NCBI GenBank assembly: GCA_947499555.1
Contig: CANMOU010000001.1
Coordinates: 62,001 to 126,000, forward strand
Direction: 5' to 3'
DNA from: an uncultured Roseovarius sp.
GTDB lineage: Bacteria; Pseudomonadota; Alphaproteobacteria; Rhodobacterales; Rhodobacteraceae
DNA: 64,000 nucleotides
The notes under the pieces are model-generated. The model ran no database searches. It worked only from the letters and a program-made list of their open reading frames with translations, and was not told the DNA's origin. Within the stretch, counting starts at the first letter, position 1. Each line of letters begins with the position of its first letter. The translations under genes and the position numbers were made by a program. Shown piece by piece: positions 33,612 through 42,370 of this stretch.

Positions 33612-35381
33612 ATGGCGGTGCCTACGCATTCTTTCAGACTGACATTTTTGCTAGCGGGTCTCATAACCTTCGCGCTGTTACCCTTGGGGGTCATCGGCAT
33701 TTGGCAAACCAATGCCGTTATGAACGAAGCAGAAGAACAGACACGTGACGGGGTGCTAGCTCAAACGGTCGAGCTTGCTAGCAACGAACGAGATGTACTG
33801 CAACGGGCAATAGGAGCTGCTAGTGCGCTGAGCGCTTTGTTTCCAGTAACAGCACAGGACAACGAGCGATGCGGCTTGTTGATGAAGGATTTTGTATCGG
33901 ACAACAAAGACTTTGTGTTTGCGGGGTGGATTGAACCCAGCGGGCTTATGAAGTGTCATTCGGGTCCGGGTGAATTTAATTTCTCATCACAGCCAGCCTT
34001 TCAGGAGTTGGTGGCAACGCCAAAGCTGTCCTTCGAGATAAACAGACAAGGAAGTGTTACGGGCGAATCTGTGATTATCGTATCGCAGCCCGTTTTTGAA
34101 AACGAAGAGCTCAAGGGCTTCGTTTCGATTTCTATTCCGCACTGGGTGGCCAGTATGCAATCTGACAACCTGACTGAACAGGGCATTGTTGTCGCACTCG
34201 TTGATAAGGGCGGTGAAATCCTGGCGTCGAGCGTCGGACTAGAAAAAACAAAGGGCTTTTTGCCCTCGACAGAAGAGACACGTTTGCTGTTTGGGCAGTC
34301 AGGCAGTACGTTCTTGGGCAAGAGTGCAGCGGGAGAGAGTCGTTTCTTTGCCATCAGCAGTCTGTTGCCAGACCAGGTGGTTGTTATTGGGAGTTGGCCA
34401 GAAGAAGTTGCCCAACTCGCGGCAGGCAATCGAAAAACGGCTCTGACGCTCGCATTTCCGATTTTGATGTGGATCGCCGGCTTGGGCGTCGCGCTGTGGG
34501 GCCTATATCAACTTGTTCTTCGCCATTTGAACGTCTTGCGACGTGCCCTCGGCAGTGTTGCCAAGGGCGACAGGCGTCACTTGCAAGCGATGCGTTTTGC
34601 GCCACAGGAATTTCAGGACGTTGAGCGGGATTTTAACAATATGGTCGAACTTGTCAGTGCCGCCGAGGCGCAACAAGAAGACGATCTGCGGCAAAAAACG
34701 CTGCTGCTGCGCGAAGTGCACCACCGGGTCAAAAACAACCTTCAACTTGTCGCGTCAATTATGAACATGCATGGTAGAACTGCAAACACCCCCGAAGCGC
34801 GCCGCCTTTTAAATCAGCTACAACGTCGTGTTCGTGGACTGGCTACAGTGCACAATACGCTAAACACGAAATCGCAGATGGCGTCTGTCGATACGAAGGA
34901 ACTTGTTGAAAACCTAACGCGTGAGCTTGGTCAACGACCGGCTATCAACGGCAAGACTGTGGAAGTTTCGGTTGATGCTTTGTCGGTACACATAGGTCAA
35001 GATCAGGCAGTTACGCTTTCTATGCTAGCGGCAGAGGCCCTGACCAATGCGGTAAAGTATGTCGGGATCCCAGACGGCGGCAAACCCGAAATCCATGTGT
35101 CTCTTACCCAAGATGTCTCTGGCGATCTCAGGTTTGAAGTTGTCAACAGCCGCGGGGCGATGGCCGAAAACGAAGACATTGAATTGCTTGAAAGCAGCGG
35201 AATTGGTCAGCGCCTAATGAAAGCATTCGTGCACCAACTCGAAGGTATGGTGAACGTGCAAGAAGAGGTCGACCGATACACTTACACAGTGACGTTCCCA
35301 ATCGACGAGATGCAATCTGATGAGCCACCGATCTTGAGGTCAGAGGACACAGAAGATGATCGCACCGAAGCAGCAGAGTGA
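33612..35381 (+). CDS. Membrane sensor histidine kinase of the HisKA_2 type (PhyK-like)
   Basis: A 589-aa kinase. One membrane helix near residues 10-32 and another near 280-300 bracket a periplasmic Cache-like sensory domain. HAMP-like sequence follows, then the HisKA_2 dimerisation domain with phospho-acceptor in LLREVHHRVKNNLQLVASI (His370) and an HATPase domain (LAAEALTNAVKYVG, SGIGQRLMKAF). HisKA_2/HWE kinases are the usual activators of PhyR. It starts 3 bases after ecfG, so it is almost certainly in the same operon and the natural cognate kinase. The signal sensed is unknown. Confidence 0.92.
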   Translation: MAVPTHSFRLTFLLAGLITFALLPLGVIGIWQTNAVMNEAEEQTRDGVLAQTVELASNERDVLQRAIGAASALSALFPVTAQDNERCGLLMKDFVSDNKDFVFAGWIEPSGLMKCHSGPGEFNFSSQPAFQELVATPKLSFEINRQGSVTGESVIIVSQPVFENEELKGFVSISIPHWVASMQSDNLTEQGIVVALVDKGGEILASSVGLEKTKGFLPSTEETRLLFGQSGSTFLGKSAAGESRFFAISSLLPDQVVVIGSWPEEVAQLAAGNRKTALTLAFPILMWIAGLGVALWGLYQLVLRHLNVLRRALGSVAKGDRRHLQAMRFAPQEFQDVERDFNNMVELVSAAEAQQEDDLRQKTLLLREVHHRVKNNLQLVASIMNMHGRTANTPEARRLLNQLQRRVRGLATVHNTLNTKSQMASVDTKELVENLTRELGQRPAINGKTVEVSVDALSVHIGQDQAVTLSMLAAEALTNAVKYVGIPDGGKPEIHVSLTQDVSGDLRFEVVNSRGAMAENEDIELLESSGIGQRLMKAFVHQLEGMVNVQEEVDRYTYTVTFPIDEMQSDEPPILRSEDTEDDRTEAAE

Positions 35382-36861
35382 CGAAGAAGACCGCTTCGAA
35401 GTATTAATCACGGCTCAGGAAGCCTGGCCAGCATTCGAGCGGGCCGTACTTCGTGCAAAACGCGAAGTGCAGTGCGGATTTCGTGTCTTTGATCCATCGA
35501 CTGCTCTTCGAAATCCTGAAGCGCAAGCCGTTGGATCGACATGGTTCGATCTATTGGCACATGTCTTGAGAAAGGGCGTGCGCGTTCGGATGGTGCTCAG
35601 CGACTTTGATCCAGTTCTAGCGACTGCTTTGCACGAGATGACTTGGCGGACAAAACGCCAGATGGTGGCTTTGAAAGAAATTGTTGGACCCGAGGCAGCA
35701 AAAAGGCTCGAGGTTGTCGCGTCTTTGCATCCGGCCCGTGCGGGTCTTCTCCCAAGGACATTTTTCATGCCTGCCGTTCTTCAAAAGATGAAAAACCAGT
35801 TAGACCGCCTGTCACCAGCACGGTTGAAAAGAGAAGCCGTCGGCTTGAACGCATCGGATTGGCCAAGGCTGCACACAGTTACCCATCATCAGAAGCTTGC
35901 CGTAATAGATCGAGAAACATGTTACATCGGTGGGTTAGATTTGAACGAACGACGATTTGATACGAAACAGCACGAGCAGGACGCTCATCAAACCTGGTCT
36001 GATGTGCAGGTGATTGTACGCGGTCCGGAGGCCGAAGAAGCAGCCCAGCACCTAGAAAGATTTCTGGACCAAATCGAAAAGAGCGATGCAGGGAAGGAAG
36101 GAACATTTCTTCGCCGCACTCTGTCGTCACCGCGCCAGGTTGCGTTTTGGCGCCTGTCACCAAAGACTATAGCGCACGAGATCGAAGATGATCACATCGC
36201 GGCTTTTCATGCCGCAAGACATTTGTTGCATATCGAGACGCAGTACTTTCGTTCCAGAAAACTGGCGGGAGAGCTAAGCAAAGCAGCAAGCAACAATCCC
36301 GACCTTGGTCTCATCCTGGTTTTACCGTCGCTTCCTGAAGAAGTGATTTTTGATGGTCATAAAGACTTGGATGCTCGGTACGGGTTATCTTTGCAAAGCG
36401 AGTGCATCGAAATGATCAAAGATGCGTTTGGGTCGCGTGCATGTATCACAAGCCCCGTGCAACCGAGATTTGCCGCTCGCGAGGATGAGGCCACGCTTGC
36501 TGGATCGCCAGTCATCCACGTCCATAACAAGGTGTTGGTGCAGGATGACGAATTTGCTTTGATTGGATCCGCTAACCTAAATGGTCGGTCCATGAGGTGG
36601 GACACTGAAGTCGCGCTTCGCGTAACATTGTTGGACCGGGTCAGAAGACTTAGAGAGGCACTTTATAGCCATTGGTGGTTCAAGAGCCCCCCGCTAGGCG
36701 CATTTGAACTGTCGAGCGCGGTGTCTTGGTGGAACGATGAGGTCCGACGCAACGGACTGCGCCGACCTGAAGCCCGGACTGGCTTTCTTGTGCCGCATGA
36801 CCCGGATCAACTCAGCGACTTTCGTCAGCCGCTTCCGGGTGTGACGGAGGATATCGTTTAG
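35356..36861 (+). CDS. Phospholipase D-like protein
   Basis: A 501-aa protein with two HKD motifs, HHQKLAVID followed by GGLDL and HVHNKVLVQDD followed by GSANLN, the catalytic pair of the PLD superfamily. There is no signal peptide or membrane helix, so it probably acts at the inner face of the membrane. It could be a phospholipase or a transphosphatidylase such as a cardiolipin-synthase relative. It overlaps the end of the kinase gene by 26 bases and so is part of the EcfG operon, linking membrane lipid remodelling to the stress response. Confidence 0.9.
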   Translation: MIAPKQQSDEEDRFEVLITAQEAWPAFERAVLRAKREVQCGFRVFDPSTALRNPEAQAVGSTWFDLLAHVLRKGVRVRMVLSDFDPVLATALHEMTWRTKRQMVALKEIVGPEAAKRLEVVASLHPARAGLLPRTFFMPAVLQKMKNQLDRLSPARLKREAVGLNASDWPRLHTVTHHQKLAVIDRETCYIGGLDLNERRFDTKQHEQDAHQTWSDVQVIVRGPEAEEAAQHLERFLDQIEKSDAGKEGTFLRRTLSSPRQVAFWRLSPKTIAHEIEDDHIAAFHAARHLLHIETQYFRSRKLAGELSKAASNNPDLGLILVLPSLPEEVIFDGHKDLDARYGLSLQSECIEMIKDAFGSRACITSPVQPRFAAREDEATLAGSPVIHVHNKVLVQDDEFALIGSANLNGRSMRWDTEVALRVTLLDRVRRLREALYSHWWFKSPPLGAFELSSAVSWWNDEVRRNGLRRPEARTGFLVPHDPDQLSDFRQPLPGVTEDIV

Positions 36862-36863
36862 TT

Positions 36864-37904
36864 TTACGACAATGCTGGTTTGTTGGCCGTGCAAAAGTCA
36901 AACTTGGCAGGCGATATCAGTGCGCTGAACCAAACGATCACAGGTAAAGCAACAATCGCTCCGATCGGTCCCCAAAGCCAAAGACCAAAAACAATGGCCA
37001 GAAACACACACAATGGATTCATCTGAAGCCTCTGACCGACGAATGCAGGGGTCACAAACTGCGCTTCGATGATATTGAGCATCAGGAATGCCGCGGGCGG
37101 CAGAAGCGCCATGGCACCTGTGAACTGGATCATCCCAGCAATCAACAGGCTGAAGATGATGATGAGCGGCCCCAGATAGAGCACGAAGTTAAGCAAGCCT
37201 GCTGCAAGTCCCCACAAGATTGCGCTGTTCACGCCCAAGCCTGTCAGAATGATTGCGGTCGCGATGCCGAGCCCAACATTTACAACAGTCACGGCCGCGA
37301 AGTAACGTGCGACCGCTGTATCTGCGAGGAGTAGATTATCACGCCAGACCCCAGCGGCGGCATACAAGTCTGCGCGGGTCAAAACGAAGAAGAAGAGTGT
37401 CCCGACAAAGATAAAAATTTGGGATGCAAAATTTGGTGCAAGCCAGACGGCGTCCATAACCGAAGGGATTGCGGCTGTCGTCGTTTCCTTCGTTCCGCCT
37501 TCGACAGTTTTCTCGATTTCGTCGCTTATCGCTTCAACACCGCGGAGCAGGTCTGACAATGTGAAGATCCATCCTTGCACTTCACGCTTTATGTCCGGAA
37601 GCTCTTCGACCAGGAGTGTCAAAAGTGGTTCCAGCAAGAGAAAGGCAAATACTACCAAGCTGGAGGTTACGATTAGCAAAAAGCCTGCGACTGCAACGCG
37701 TGGACACCCCAAACGAGATAGCCTGTCTGCGGCAGGAGAAACGACGATGCCGAGCACCAAGGCAAAGACCATGGGCGCAAGAATGGTTTTTGCAAAAATA
37801 AGGGCACCTGCGAGAATAATCGCCGTAACAACGGCGGCCATTACTCGAAGCGCTGTTGGACCTTTGATAAGATCAAGCGCAAGTGTTTTGTCGTCCGCAC
37901 GCAT
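36864..37904 (-). CDS. AI-2E family transporter
   Basis: A 346-aa membrane protein of the AI-2E (UPF0118) family with seven to eight helices (ILAPMVFALVLGIVVSPAAD, GPLIIIFSLLIAGMIQFTGA, GLWLWGPIGAIVALPVIVWF). Members export diverse substrates or act as Na+/H+ antiporters; the substrate here is open. It is the last gene of a four-gene minus-strand operon and ends two bases from the convergent PLD gene, leaving no room for a separate terminator. Confidence 0.88.
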   Translation of the reverse strand: MRADDKTLALDLIKGPTALRVMAAVVTAIILAGALIFAKTILAPMVFALVLGIVVSPAADRLSRLGCPRVAVAGFLLIVTSSLVVFAFLLLEPLLTLLVEELPDIKREVQGWIFTLSDLLRGVEAISDEIEKTVEGGTKETTTAAIPSVMDAVWLAPNFASQIFIFVGTLFFFVLTRADLYAAAGVWRDNLLLADTAVARYFAAVTVVNVGLGIATAIILTGLGVNSAILWGLAAGLLNFVLYLGPLIIIFSLLIAGMIQFTGAMALLPPAAFLMLNIIEAQFVTPAFVGQRLQMNPLCVFLAIVFGLWLWGPIGAIVALPVIVWFSALISPAKFDFCTANKPALS

Positions 37905-37909
37905 GAACT

Positions 37910-38659
37910 TCAGTTTGCACGAGGCGCAGTGCGTGCACCTGCGGGATCGTCAATTTGCTGCGCAAATTGTTCATTAACTTTCGCTATTTCACTTTGCAGC
38001 ATGTCGTGCGCTTTAGACATCAACGCGTCGCGTTTTGCGCCTAATACGTTGTTCTCCTGCCGGGTCCCCGGCAACATTGCAGCCAATAAGGCTCCGAAGC
38101 CAAATGCAAGTGCACCGGTTGCCAGAGGCTGCTGATATGCAAAGGTGCTGGCTGCTTTGGCCGCCATTTTAGATTGCGTTTCAATCTTTTGCTGAATGCC
38201 GATGGCGGCTTTCCGCGCTACGACCACGCGCTTGCGAGCAGCAGGCGGCAAACCATCAAGACCCTGCTCCAACGCTGTGTGCATCTTCGCAGCAGATATG
38301 GCACGATCTTTCATTGGATAGGTCTCCTTTTGAATCTGTTTGTCCGCGCGTGCAACGCGCTCGTCAAAACTAGGATCTGCTTTGGCTTTATATGTCGTCG
38401 ATGGGCCTGTCTTCGCGTCGGCACCGGTGCCCGATACGGCCAATGCGATGCCTGCACCCACGAGGGCCAGGGCGGCTGGGTTGCGCTTGGCCGTCGCCCA
38501 AGCATGCTGACCCAACTCGCCACCATAGCCTTCCAGTCGTGTTTTCACGTCATGTGCCAAGCGTTGCGGTTTTAGAGCGCCCGTGAGTACAGACAGCGTC
38601 TCGCTCAACGCATCCCTGTCGCGCTCGACAGATTGTTCAATACTGCGTAGGTCAGTCAT
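37910..38659 (-). CDS. DUF3618 domain-containing membrane protein
   Basis: A 249-aa protein with an N-terminal DUF3618 segment (RSIEQSVERDRDALSETLSV, LKPQRLAHDVK), two short hydrophobic stretches (NPAALALVGAGIALAVSG and PLATGALAFGFGALLAAM) and helical, charged linkers. Probably a membrane-associated stress protein. The start codon overlaps the previous stop by eight bases. Function unknown. Confidence 0.75.
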   Translation of the reverse strand: MTDLRSIEQSVERDRDALSETLSVLTGALKPQRLAHDVKTRLEGYGGELGQHAWATAKRNPAALALVGAGIALAVSGTGADAKTGPSTTYKAKADPSFDERVARADKQIQKETYPMKDRAISAAKMHTALEQGLDGLPPAARKRVVVARKAAIGIQQKIETQSKMAAKAASTFAYQQPLATGALAFGFGALLAAMLPGTRQENNVLGAKRDALMSKAHDMLQSEIAKVNEQFAQQIDDPAGARTAPRAN

Positions 38660-39050
38660 GCCATTCTCCCTTCATCACGTCCAAATCGTCTTTTAGATTG
38701 TCCAGGGTGCGGTTGGGTTTCAGTGCGTTCGGAGAAATCCGCGATTTGCCCAGGAAGCCGAGCGCAATCGCGATCACAATCAAGCCCGCACTTACTGCGA
38801 TGCCAGCCATTCCGAGGCTCAGACCTGCCGCAGCAACCAATCCCACTAGAGCCGTGGCCAGAGTGTTGAGCGCAACGAGCAAAAGGATGATTGCTAGACT
38901 CAGCATGATCAAGCCTGCGCTCGCACGCGAGAGGATTTCGGATAACTCGGCTTGGGCCAGTTTGAATTCGCCGCGTATTAACTGGAGGAACTGCGCGATC
39001 GCGCGAGATAGGAGGTCCGGCGCATTTCTAACGGATTTCTCATCTGCCAT
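38652..39050 (-). CDS. Phage holin family protein (holin superfamily III-like)
   Basis: A 132-aa protein with an N-terminal amphipathic helix (LLSRAIAQFLQLIRGEFKLA) and two hydrophobic hairpin helices, as in the phage-holin/DUF1469 family common in stress operons. The ATG at 39050 overlaps the upstream stop (TGATG); an upstream extension of the frame overlaps the preceding gene and is not used. It is unlikely to be a lysis protein here, with no endolysin nearby. Confidence 0.78.
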   Translation of the reverse strand: MADEKSVRNAPDLLSRAIAQFLQLIRGEFKLAQAELSEILSRASAGLIMLSLAIILLLVALNTLATALVGLVAAAGLSLGMAGIAVSAGLIVIAIALGFLGKSRISPNALKPNRTLDNLKDDLDVMKGEWHD

Positions 39051-39529
39051 CACAGCTGCTCCCCATTCATTCTGGTCATGACGGACTCGTGTTCGCCGCG
39101 CCCGGAAGCAGGCGGTCGAGGTGCCCATACATCGTCGTCTGCATCGGGTGAGGAGTGTTGCGGCTCACTTGCTTTGAGAAATCTAGTGACGAGGAACCCA
39201 GCGAAAGCTGCACCGCCGACGAAGAGCAATGGGTTTTTCCGCGCGAAATCAGATGCTGTCGATGATAGGGCTTCAATATCGGAGCTTTTTAGACCCTGAG
39301 CGAAGCCTTCCAATTTGCTTGCGACTTGGTGGAGCGCTTGGCTTTGCAAATTCTCGGCGTGAAATTCATCTGCGGCGGCGTCAGCTGCGCTCGCAATACG
39401 GTCGACTTCGGCTGCGGCGGTATCGCGGACCTTATGGGCTTGTTCCTTCACCGCAGTTTGCGAAGCAGTTTTGATATTTGATGCCAGTTCAGCGGCTTCT
39501 GCCCGTGCATTTGACTTTAGATCAGTCAT
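39050..39529 (-). CDS. DUF883-like membrane-anchored protein
   Basis: A 159-aa protein with a long helical, Ala/Glu/Gln-rich N-terminus and a C-terminal membrane segment (NPLLFVGGAAFAGFLVTRFL), resembling ribosome- or membrane-anchored DUF883 (ElaB/YqjD) proteins. I chose the ATG at 39529, which has GAGGAG nine bases ahead; the frame is open 36 bases further. It is the first gene of the four-gene operon driven by an EcfG promoter. Confidence 0.75.
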   Translation of the reverse strand: MTDLKSNARAEAAELASNIKTASQTAVKEQAHKVRDTAAAEVDRIASAADAAADEFHAENLQSQALHQVASKLEGFAQGLKSSDIEALSSTASDFARKNPLLFVGGAAFAGFLVTRFLKASEPQHSSPDADDDVWAPRPPASGRGEHESVMTRMNGEQL

Positions 39530-39563
39530 GTCTGCGACTCCTCTATTTGACATTCGCAGGCAC

Positions 39564-39588
39564 AACGCAGGTGATGATCATTTGTTCC
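39564..39588 (-). promoter_or_regulatory. EcfG-type promoter of the DUF883/holin/DUF3618/AI-2E operon
   Basis: On the minus strand GGAAC (39588-39584), 16 bases, CGTT (39567-39564), 34 bases from the first start codon. Full consensus match. Confidence 0.8.
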
Positions 39589-39669
39589 TTAATTTGTACG
39601 AGTTCTCGTCAGCGACCGGCTCGCGCTGCTTTACAGCTTGTCAAACCGAGCGGGACTTTTGGGGGACAG

Positions 39670-39694
39670 GGAACAAAATCACCAGCAGATCGGT
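39670..39694 (+). promoter_or_regulatory. Possible EcfG-type promoter of the BrkB gene
   Basis: GGAAC (39670-39674), 16 bases, then CGGTT. The -10 element is one base off consensus. Confidence 0.45.
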
Positions 39695-39729
39695 TCTGTG
39701 ATTGAATTCTCGTAAAGGAAGCACCGAGC

Positions 39730-40689
39730 ATGACCCGAGGCCGCGACGCCCAGTCCCCCTTAGCCATACCCTTGCAGGGTTGGCTTGATGTCGGCTGGCG
39801 TGTTGGGCAGTCAATTGGGGACAATCGGCTGTCTCTCATCGCTGCAGGGGTCGCATTTTACGCGCTCTTGTCGCTTTTTCCTATGCTCACTATTGCGGTT
39901 GCTATTTTCGGACTGATCAACGAGCCTGTTGATCTCGCGCAGCAATCTAACGTGCTCGCCACCTTCGTCCCAGGTCCTGCACGCGAAATCCTGATGATGC
40001 AACTGCAGGAATTAACCGCGGCGCGTGAGAATGCGCTGGGAATTGCTGCGATCGCGGCTTTGGTGCTCGCGCTTTGGTCCTCTTCCCAGATTGTCACAAG
40101 TCTTATTCAGGGACTTAACCAGGTCTATGGAGAATCCGAAAAAAGAGGGTTTGTAGCGCTCAAAGTTACGACGATTTCAATGACGCTCCTTCTCATAGTC
40201 AGTGCGGTGATAATTATTGCGCTTGTCGCGGCCTTACCGGCGTTAGTGTCTCTTATCTACCCTTTTAGCTGGATCGAGCGTGTCGCAGATGTCTTGCGCT
40301 GGCCAGTCTTGTTTGCATCTGGCATTGGTGCTTTGGCACTGCTTTATCGATTTGCCCCGAGCCGTACGAAGGCCAGATGGCGTTGGATAACACCCGGAGC
40401 GACAATCGCATGTGTTTTGTGGTTGGGTGCAAGCTTGGCTTTTGGTTTCTATGTCAAAAATTTCGCCACCTATAACGAAACATTTGGTGCCCTTGGCGGT
40501 GTGATCATACTGCTAACCTGGCTCTGGCTCACCGCGTTTTTTTTACTTTTCGGCGCACAGATCGACGCTGAAATTGAGGCGCAGACGCGAAACGACAGCA
40601 CCGTCGGCTTAGAAAAGCCAATGGGCGAACGGGGCGCGGTCAAGGCTGACACGCTTGGTAAAGCTTTTGGCTCAGCTCAAAATTCCTAG
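39730..40689 (+). CDS. YihY/BrkB family membrane protein
   Basis: A 319-aa inner-membrane protein with six helices of the YihY/virulence factor BrkB family (ISLIAAGVAFYALLSLFPML-type block, RWRWITPGATIACVLWLGAS, FGALGGVIILLTWLWLTAFF). Its role is not settled; related proteins are linked to anion or lipid-related envelope functions. AAAGGAAGCACCGAGC precedes the ATG. It is divergent from the DUF883 operon. Confidence 0.88.
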   Translation: MTRGRDAQSPLAIPLQGWLDVGWRVGQSIGDNRLSLIAAGVAFYALLSLFPMLTIAVAIFGLINEPVDLAQQSNVLATFVPGPAREILMMQLQELTAARENALGIAAIAALVLALWSSSQIVTSLIQGLNQVYGESEKRGFVALKVTTISMTLLLIVSAVIIIALVAALPALVSLIYPFSWIERVADVLRWPVLFASGIGALALLYRFAPSRTKARWRWITPGATIACVLWLGASLAFGFYVKNFATYNETFGALGGVIILLTWLWLTAFFLLFGAQIDAEIEAQTRNDSTVGLEKPMGERGAVKADTLGKAFGSAQNS

Positions 40690-40714
40690 GAACAAAACGA
40701 TGTCTTCGAGCGTT
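40689..40714 (+). promoter_or_regulatory. EcfG-type promoter of the Pmp3/DUF4112/CsbD operon
   Basis: GGAAC (40689-40693), 17 bases, CGTT (40711-40714), 49 bases before the Pmp3-like start. The first base coincides with the last base of the BrkB stop codon. Confidence 0.78.
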
Positions 40715-40762
40715 GAATAACTGAACCATCAAAAATCAGACTTGAATGAAAGGACCTAACCG

Positions 40763-40921
40763 ATGGACCTTATTAAGATCATTTTGGCCGTAATTCTGCC
40801 CCCACTTGGGACCGCGATGGAAGTCGGACTGTCTAAGCACTTCTGGTTCAACATCGTCCTGACGTTGCTTGGCTACATTCCAGGCATCGTGCACGCGGTC
40901 TACATCATCGCACGCCGTTAA
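40763..40921 (+). CDS. YqaE/Pmp3 family small membrane protein
   Basis: A 52-aa proteolipid with two membrane helices, MDLIKIILAVILPPLGTAME at the N-terminus and LTLLGYIPGIVHAVYIIAR at the C-terminus, the classical Pmp3/UPF0057 pattern. Family members protect membrane potential in salt and cold stress. GAAAGGACCTAACCG precedes the ATG. The next gene starts one base after its stop. Confidence 0.92.
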   Translation: MDLIKIILAVILPPLGTAMEVGLSKHFWFNIVLTLLGYIPGIVHAVYIIARR

Positions 40922-40922
40922 A

Positions 40923-41336
40923 ATGAGCCGCACAGACACGCAGTTCGAAACGTACCAAGTGAGCTACCTTGAACAAGCAGACACCGAATATCGCCTGGCA
41001 CGACTTGAAAAGCTGGCTGATCAGCTGGACAGCCGGTTCCGTTTGTTCGGCATTCGCTTTGGCTGGGACGCCATTCTTGGTCTGATCCCAGGGATCGGGG
41101 ACGCAGCTACGACATTGCCTGCGGTCTACATGATCTACGAAGGCGCCCGCCTAGGGGCGAGCAAACGCACACTGGCGCGACTGTCGGTGAACACCGGAAT
41201 CGACCTTGTTGTTGGTTCAATCCCGCTATTGGGCGATCTGTTCGACTTGGGGTTCAAGGCGCATCGTAAAAATGTGGCCCTACTCAAATCCGAGTTCGGA
41301 CGTGGTCAGACGAAAAAGGAGAGCAAGACATGGTGA
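40923..41336 (+). CDS. DUF4112 domain-containing membrane protein
   Basis: A 137-aa protein with the DUF4112 signature (FRLFGIRFGWDAILGLIPGI followed by GDAATTLPAVY, and GSIPLLGDLFDLGFKAHRKN). Two membrane segments; function unknown. ATG at 40923 directly follows the Pmp3 stop; an in-frame extension into that gene is not used. Confidence 0.88.
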   Translation: MSRTDTQFETYQVSYLEQADTEYRLARLEKLADQLDSRFRLFGIRFGWDAILGLIPGIGDAATTLPAVYMIYEGARLGASKRTLARLSVNTGIDLVVGSIPLLGDLFDLGFKAHRKNVALLKSEFGRGQTKKESKTW

Positions 41337-41527
41337 GACGCTTGAGATCACAAGATGGCCGCCGCGAAACCAATGATGTGTTGGGCGAAAAAGGAAAGGT
41401 GGCGCAGCAAGGGCGCAGTGGCGGAACGCTCAAACGAGAGGCTGCCACCCGCGATGAGCTAAAGCGCGCCATCGAACGCCCCGCAGGCACGACACGTATT
41501 CGCCGTAAAGAAGAGCGGAACACGTAA
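41330..41527 (+). CDS. Small basic hypothetical protein
   Basis: A 65-aa, very basic protein (many Arg/Lys) that overlaps the DUF4112 stop by seven bases, with AAGGAGAGCAAGAC as ribosome site. Coupling and spacing suggest a real gene. No family recognised. Confidence 0.6.
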   Translation: MVRRLRSQDGRRETNDVLGEKGKVAQQGRSGGTLKREAATRDELKRAIERPAGTTRIRRKEERNT

Positions 41528-41600
41528 GTTTTCGCTGCGAATACTACCCAAAGCGCATCTCAAAGACGGCGCAATTTTTAACTTAAAAAAGGAGAAAAAA

Positions 41601-41798
41601 ATGAACTGGGAACAAGTTCAAGGACAATGGACCGTATTTAAAGGCAAGCTGAGAGAACAATACGGCGACCTTTCCGACGACGAGGTTGAGCAGGCGCGCG
41701 GAAATCGCGAGCAGTTGGAAGGTATAATCGAACAAAAATACGGCAAAACGAAAGAAACTGTTCGCACTGAGATTGATCGTCTGCTGTCGGAGGTCTGA
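41601..41798 (+). CDS. CsbD family stress protein
   Basis: A 65-aa protein with the CsbD core (MNWEQVQGQWTVFKGKLREQ, then YGDLSDDE). CsbD proteins are abundant general-stress markers of unknown function. AAAGGAGAAAAAA precedes the ATG. It follows the Pmp3 unit and three bases separate it from the next gene. Confidence 0.92.
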   Translation: MNWEQVQGQWTVFKGKLREQYGDLSDDEVEQARGNREQLEGIIEQKYGKTKETVRTEIDRLLSEV

Positions 41799-41801
41799 GA
41801 T

Positions 41802-42317
41802 ATGGCGCGACAGGTTGAAAATGAAGACCAGGCGATCGATCAGCTCTGGCGCCAGTTGGTACATATCCGCGCGTGTATGCTCGAGGCGAAAGGCAGCGGT
41901 CAACATCCTCAGCCGATGACCCATTTCGTGGATAGACGACGTAACGTAATCTGGTTCATTACATCTGCAGACACAGATCTTGCGGTCGCTGTTGGGTCTG
42001 GTGCCACTGGGCAGCTGACCTTTGCGTCGGAGAACCAAGATTACCATGCTAGCATCCGAGGTCACCTGAGCTTCTCCAATGACAGCGAAAAGCTTGATGA
42101 GTTGTTCACCGTTGCAGCTTCCGCGTGGTTTGAGCAAGGACTGGATGATCCAAAAGTCCGGTTGCTGAAATTTCAACCATCGGACGCGGCGGTGTGGGCG
42201 TCCGAAGCCAACATGGTCCTGGTTGGATTGCGTCTCTTGCGCGCCAGCTTGTCAAGCAACAACGATGAGCCGGATGTCGGTGTTCATCACATACTTAACC
42301 TGCGCGAACCAGCGTGA
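41802..42317 (+). CDS. Pyridoxamine 5'-phosphate oxidase-like general stress protein
   Basis: A 171-aa flavin-binding split-barrel protein of the general stress protein 26 type (PMTHFVDRRRNVIWFITSAD, GQLTFASENQDYHASIRGHL). These bind FMN or FAD; an enzymatic role is not established. It lies three bases after csbD in the same operon. Confidence 0.85.
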   Translation: MARQVENEDQAIDQLWRQLVHIRACMLEAKGSGQHPQPMTHFVDRRRNVIWFITSADTDLAVAVGSGATGQLTFASENQDYHASIRGHLSFSNDSEKLDELFTVAASAWFEQGLDDPKVRLLKFQPSDAAVWASEANMVLVGLRLLRASLSSNNDEPDVGVHHILNLREPA

Positions 42318-42370
42318 AGGATCGACTGCGATCAATTCAACAAACCCTGGTTCCATCGAAGGAGGTCACA

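Noticed and set aside
38652-39050. Prophage lysis cassette because of the holin-like gene
   Set aside because: No endolysin, capsid, tail or terminase genes are present; the gene sits in a stress operon where this family is common.
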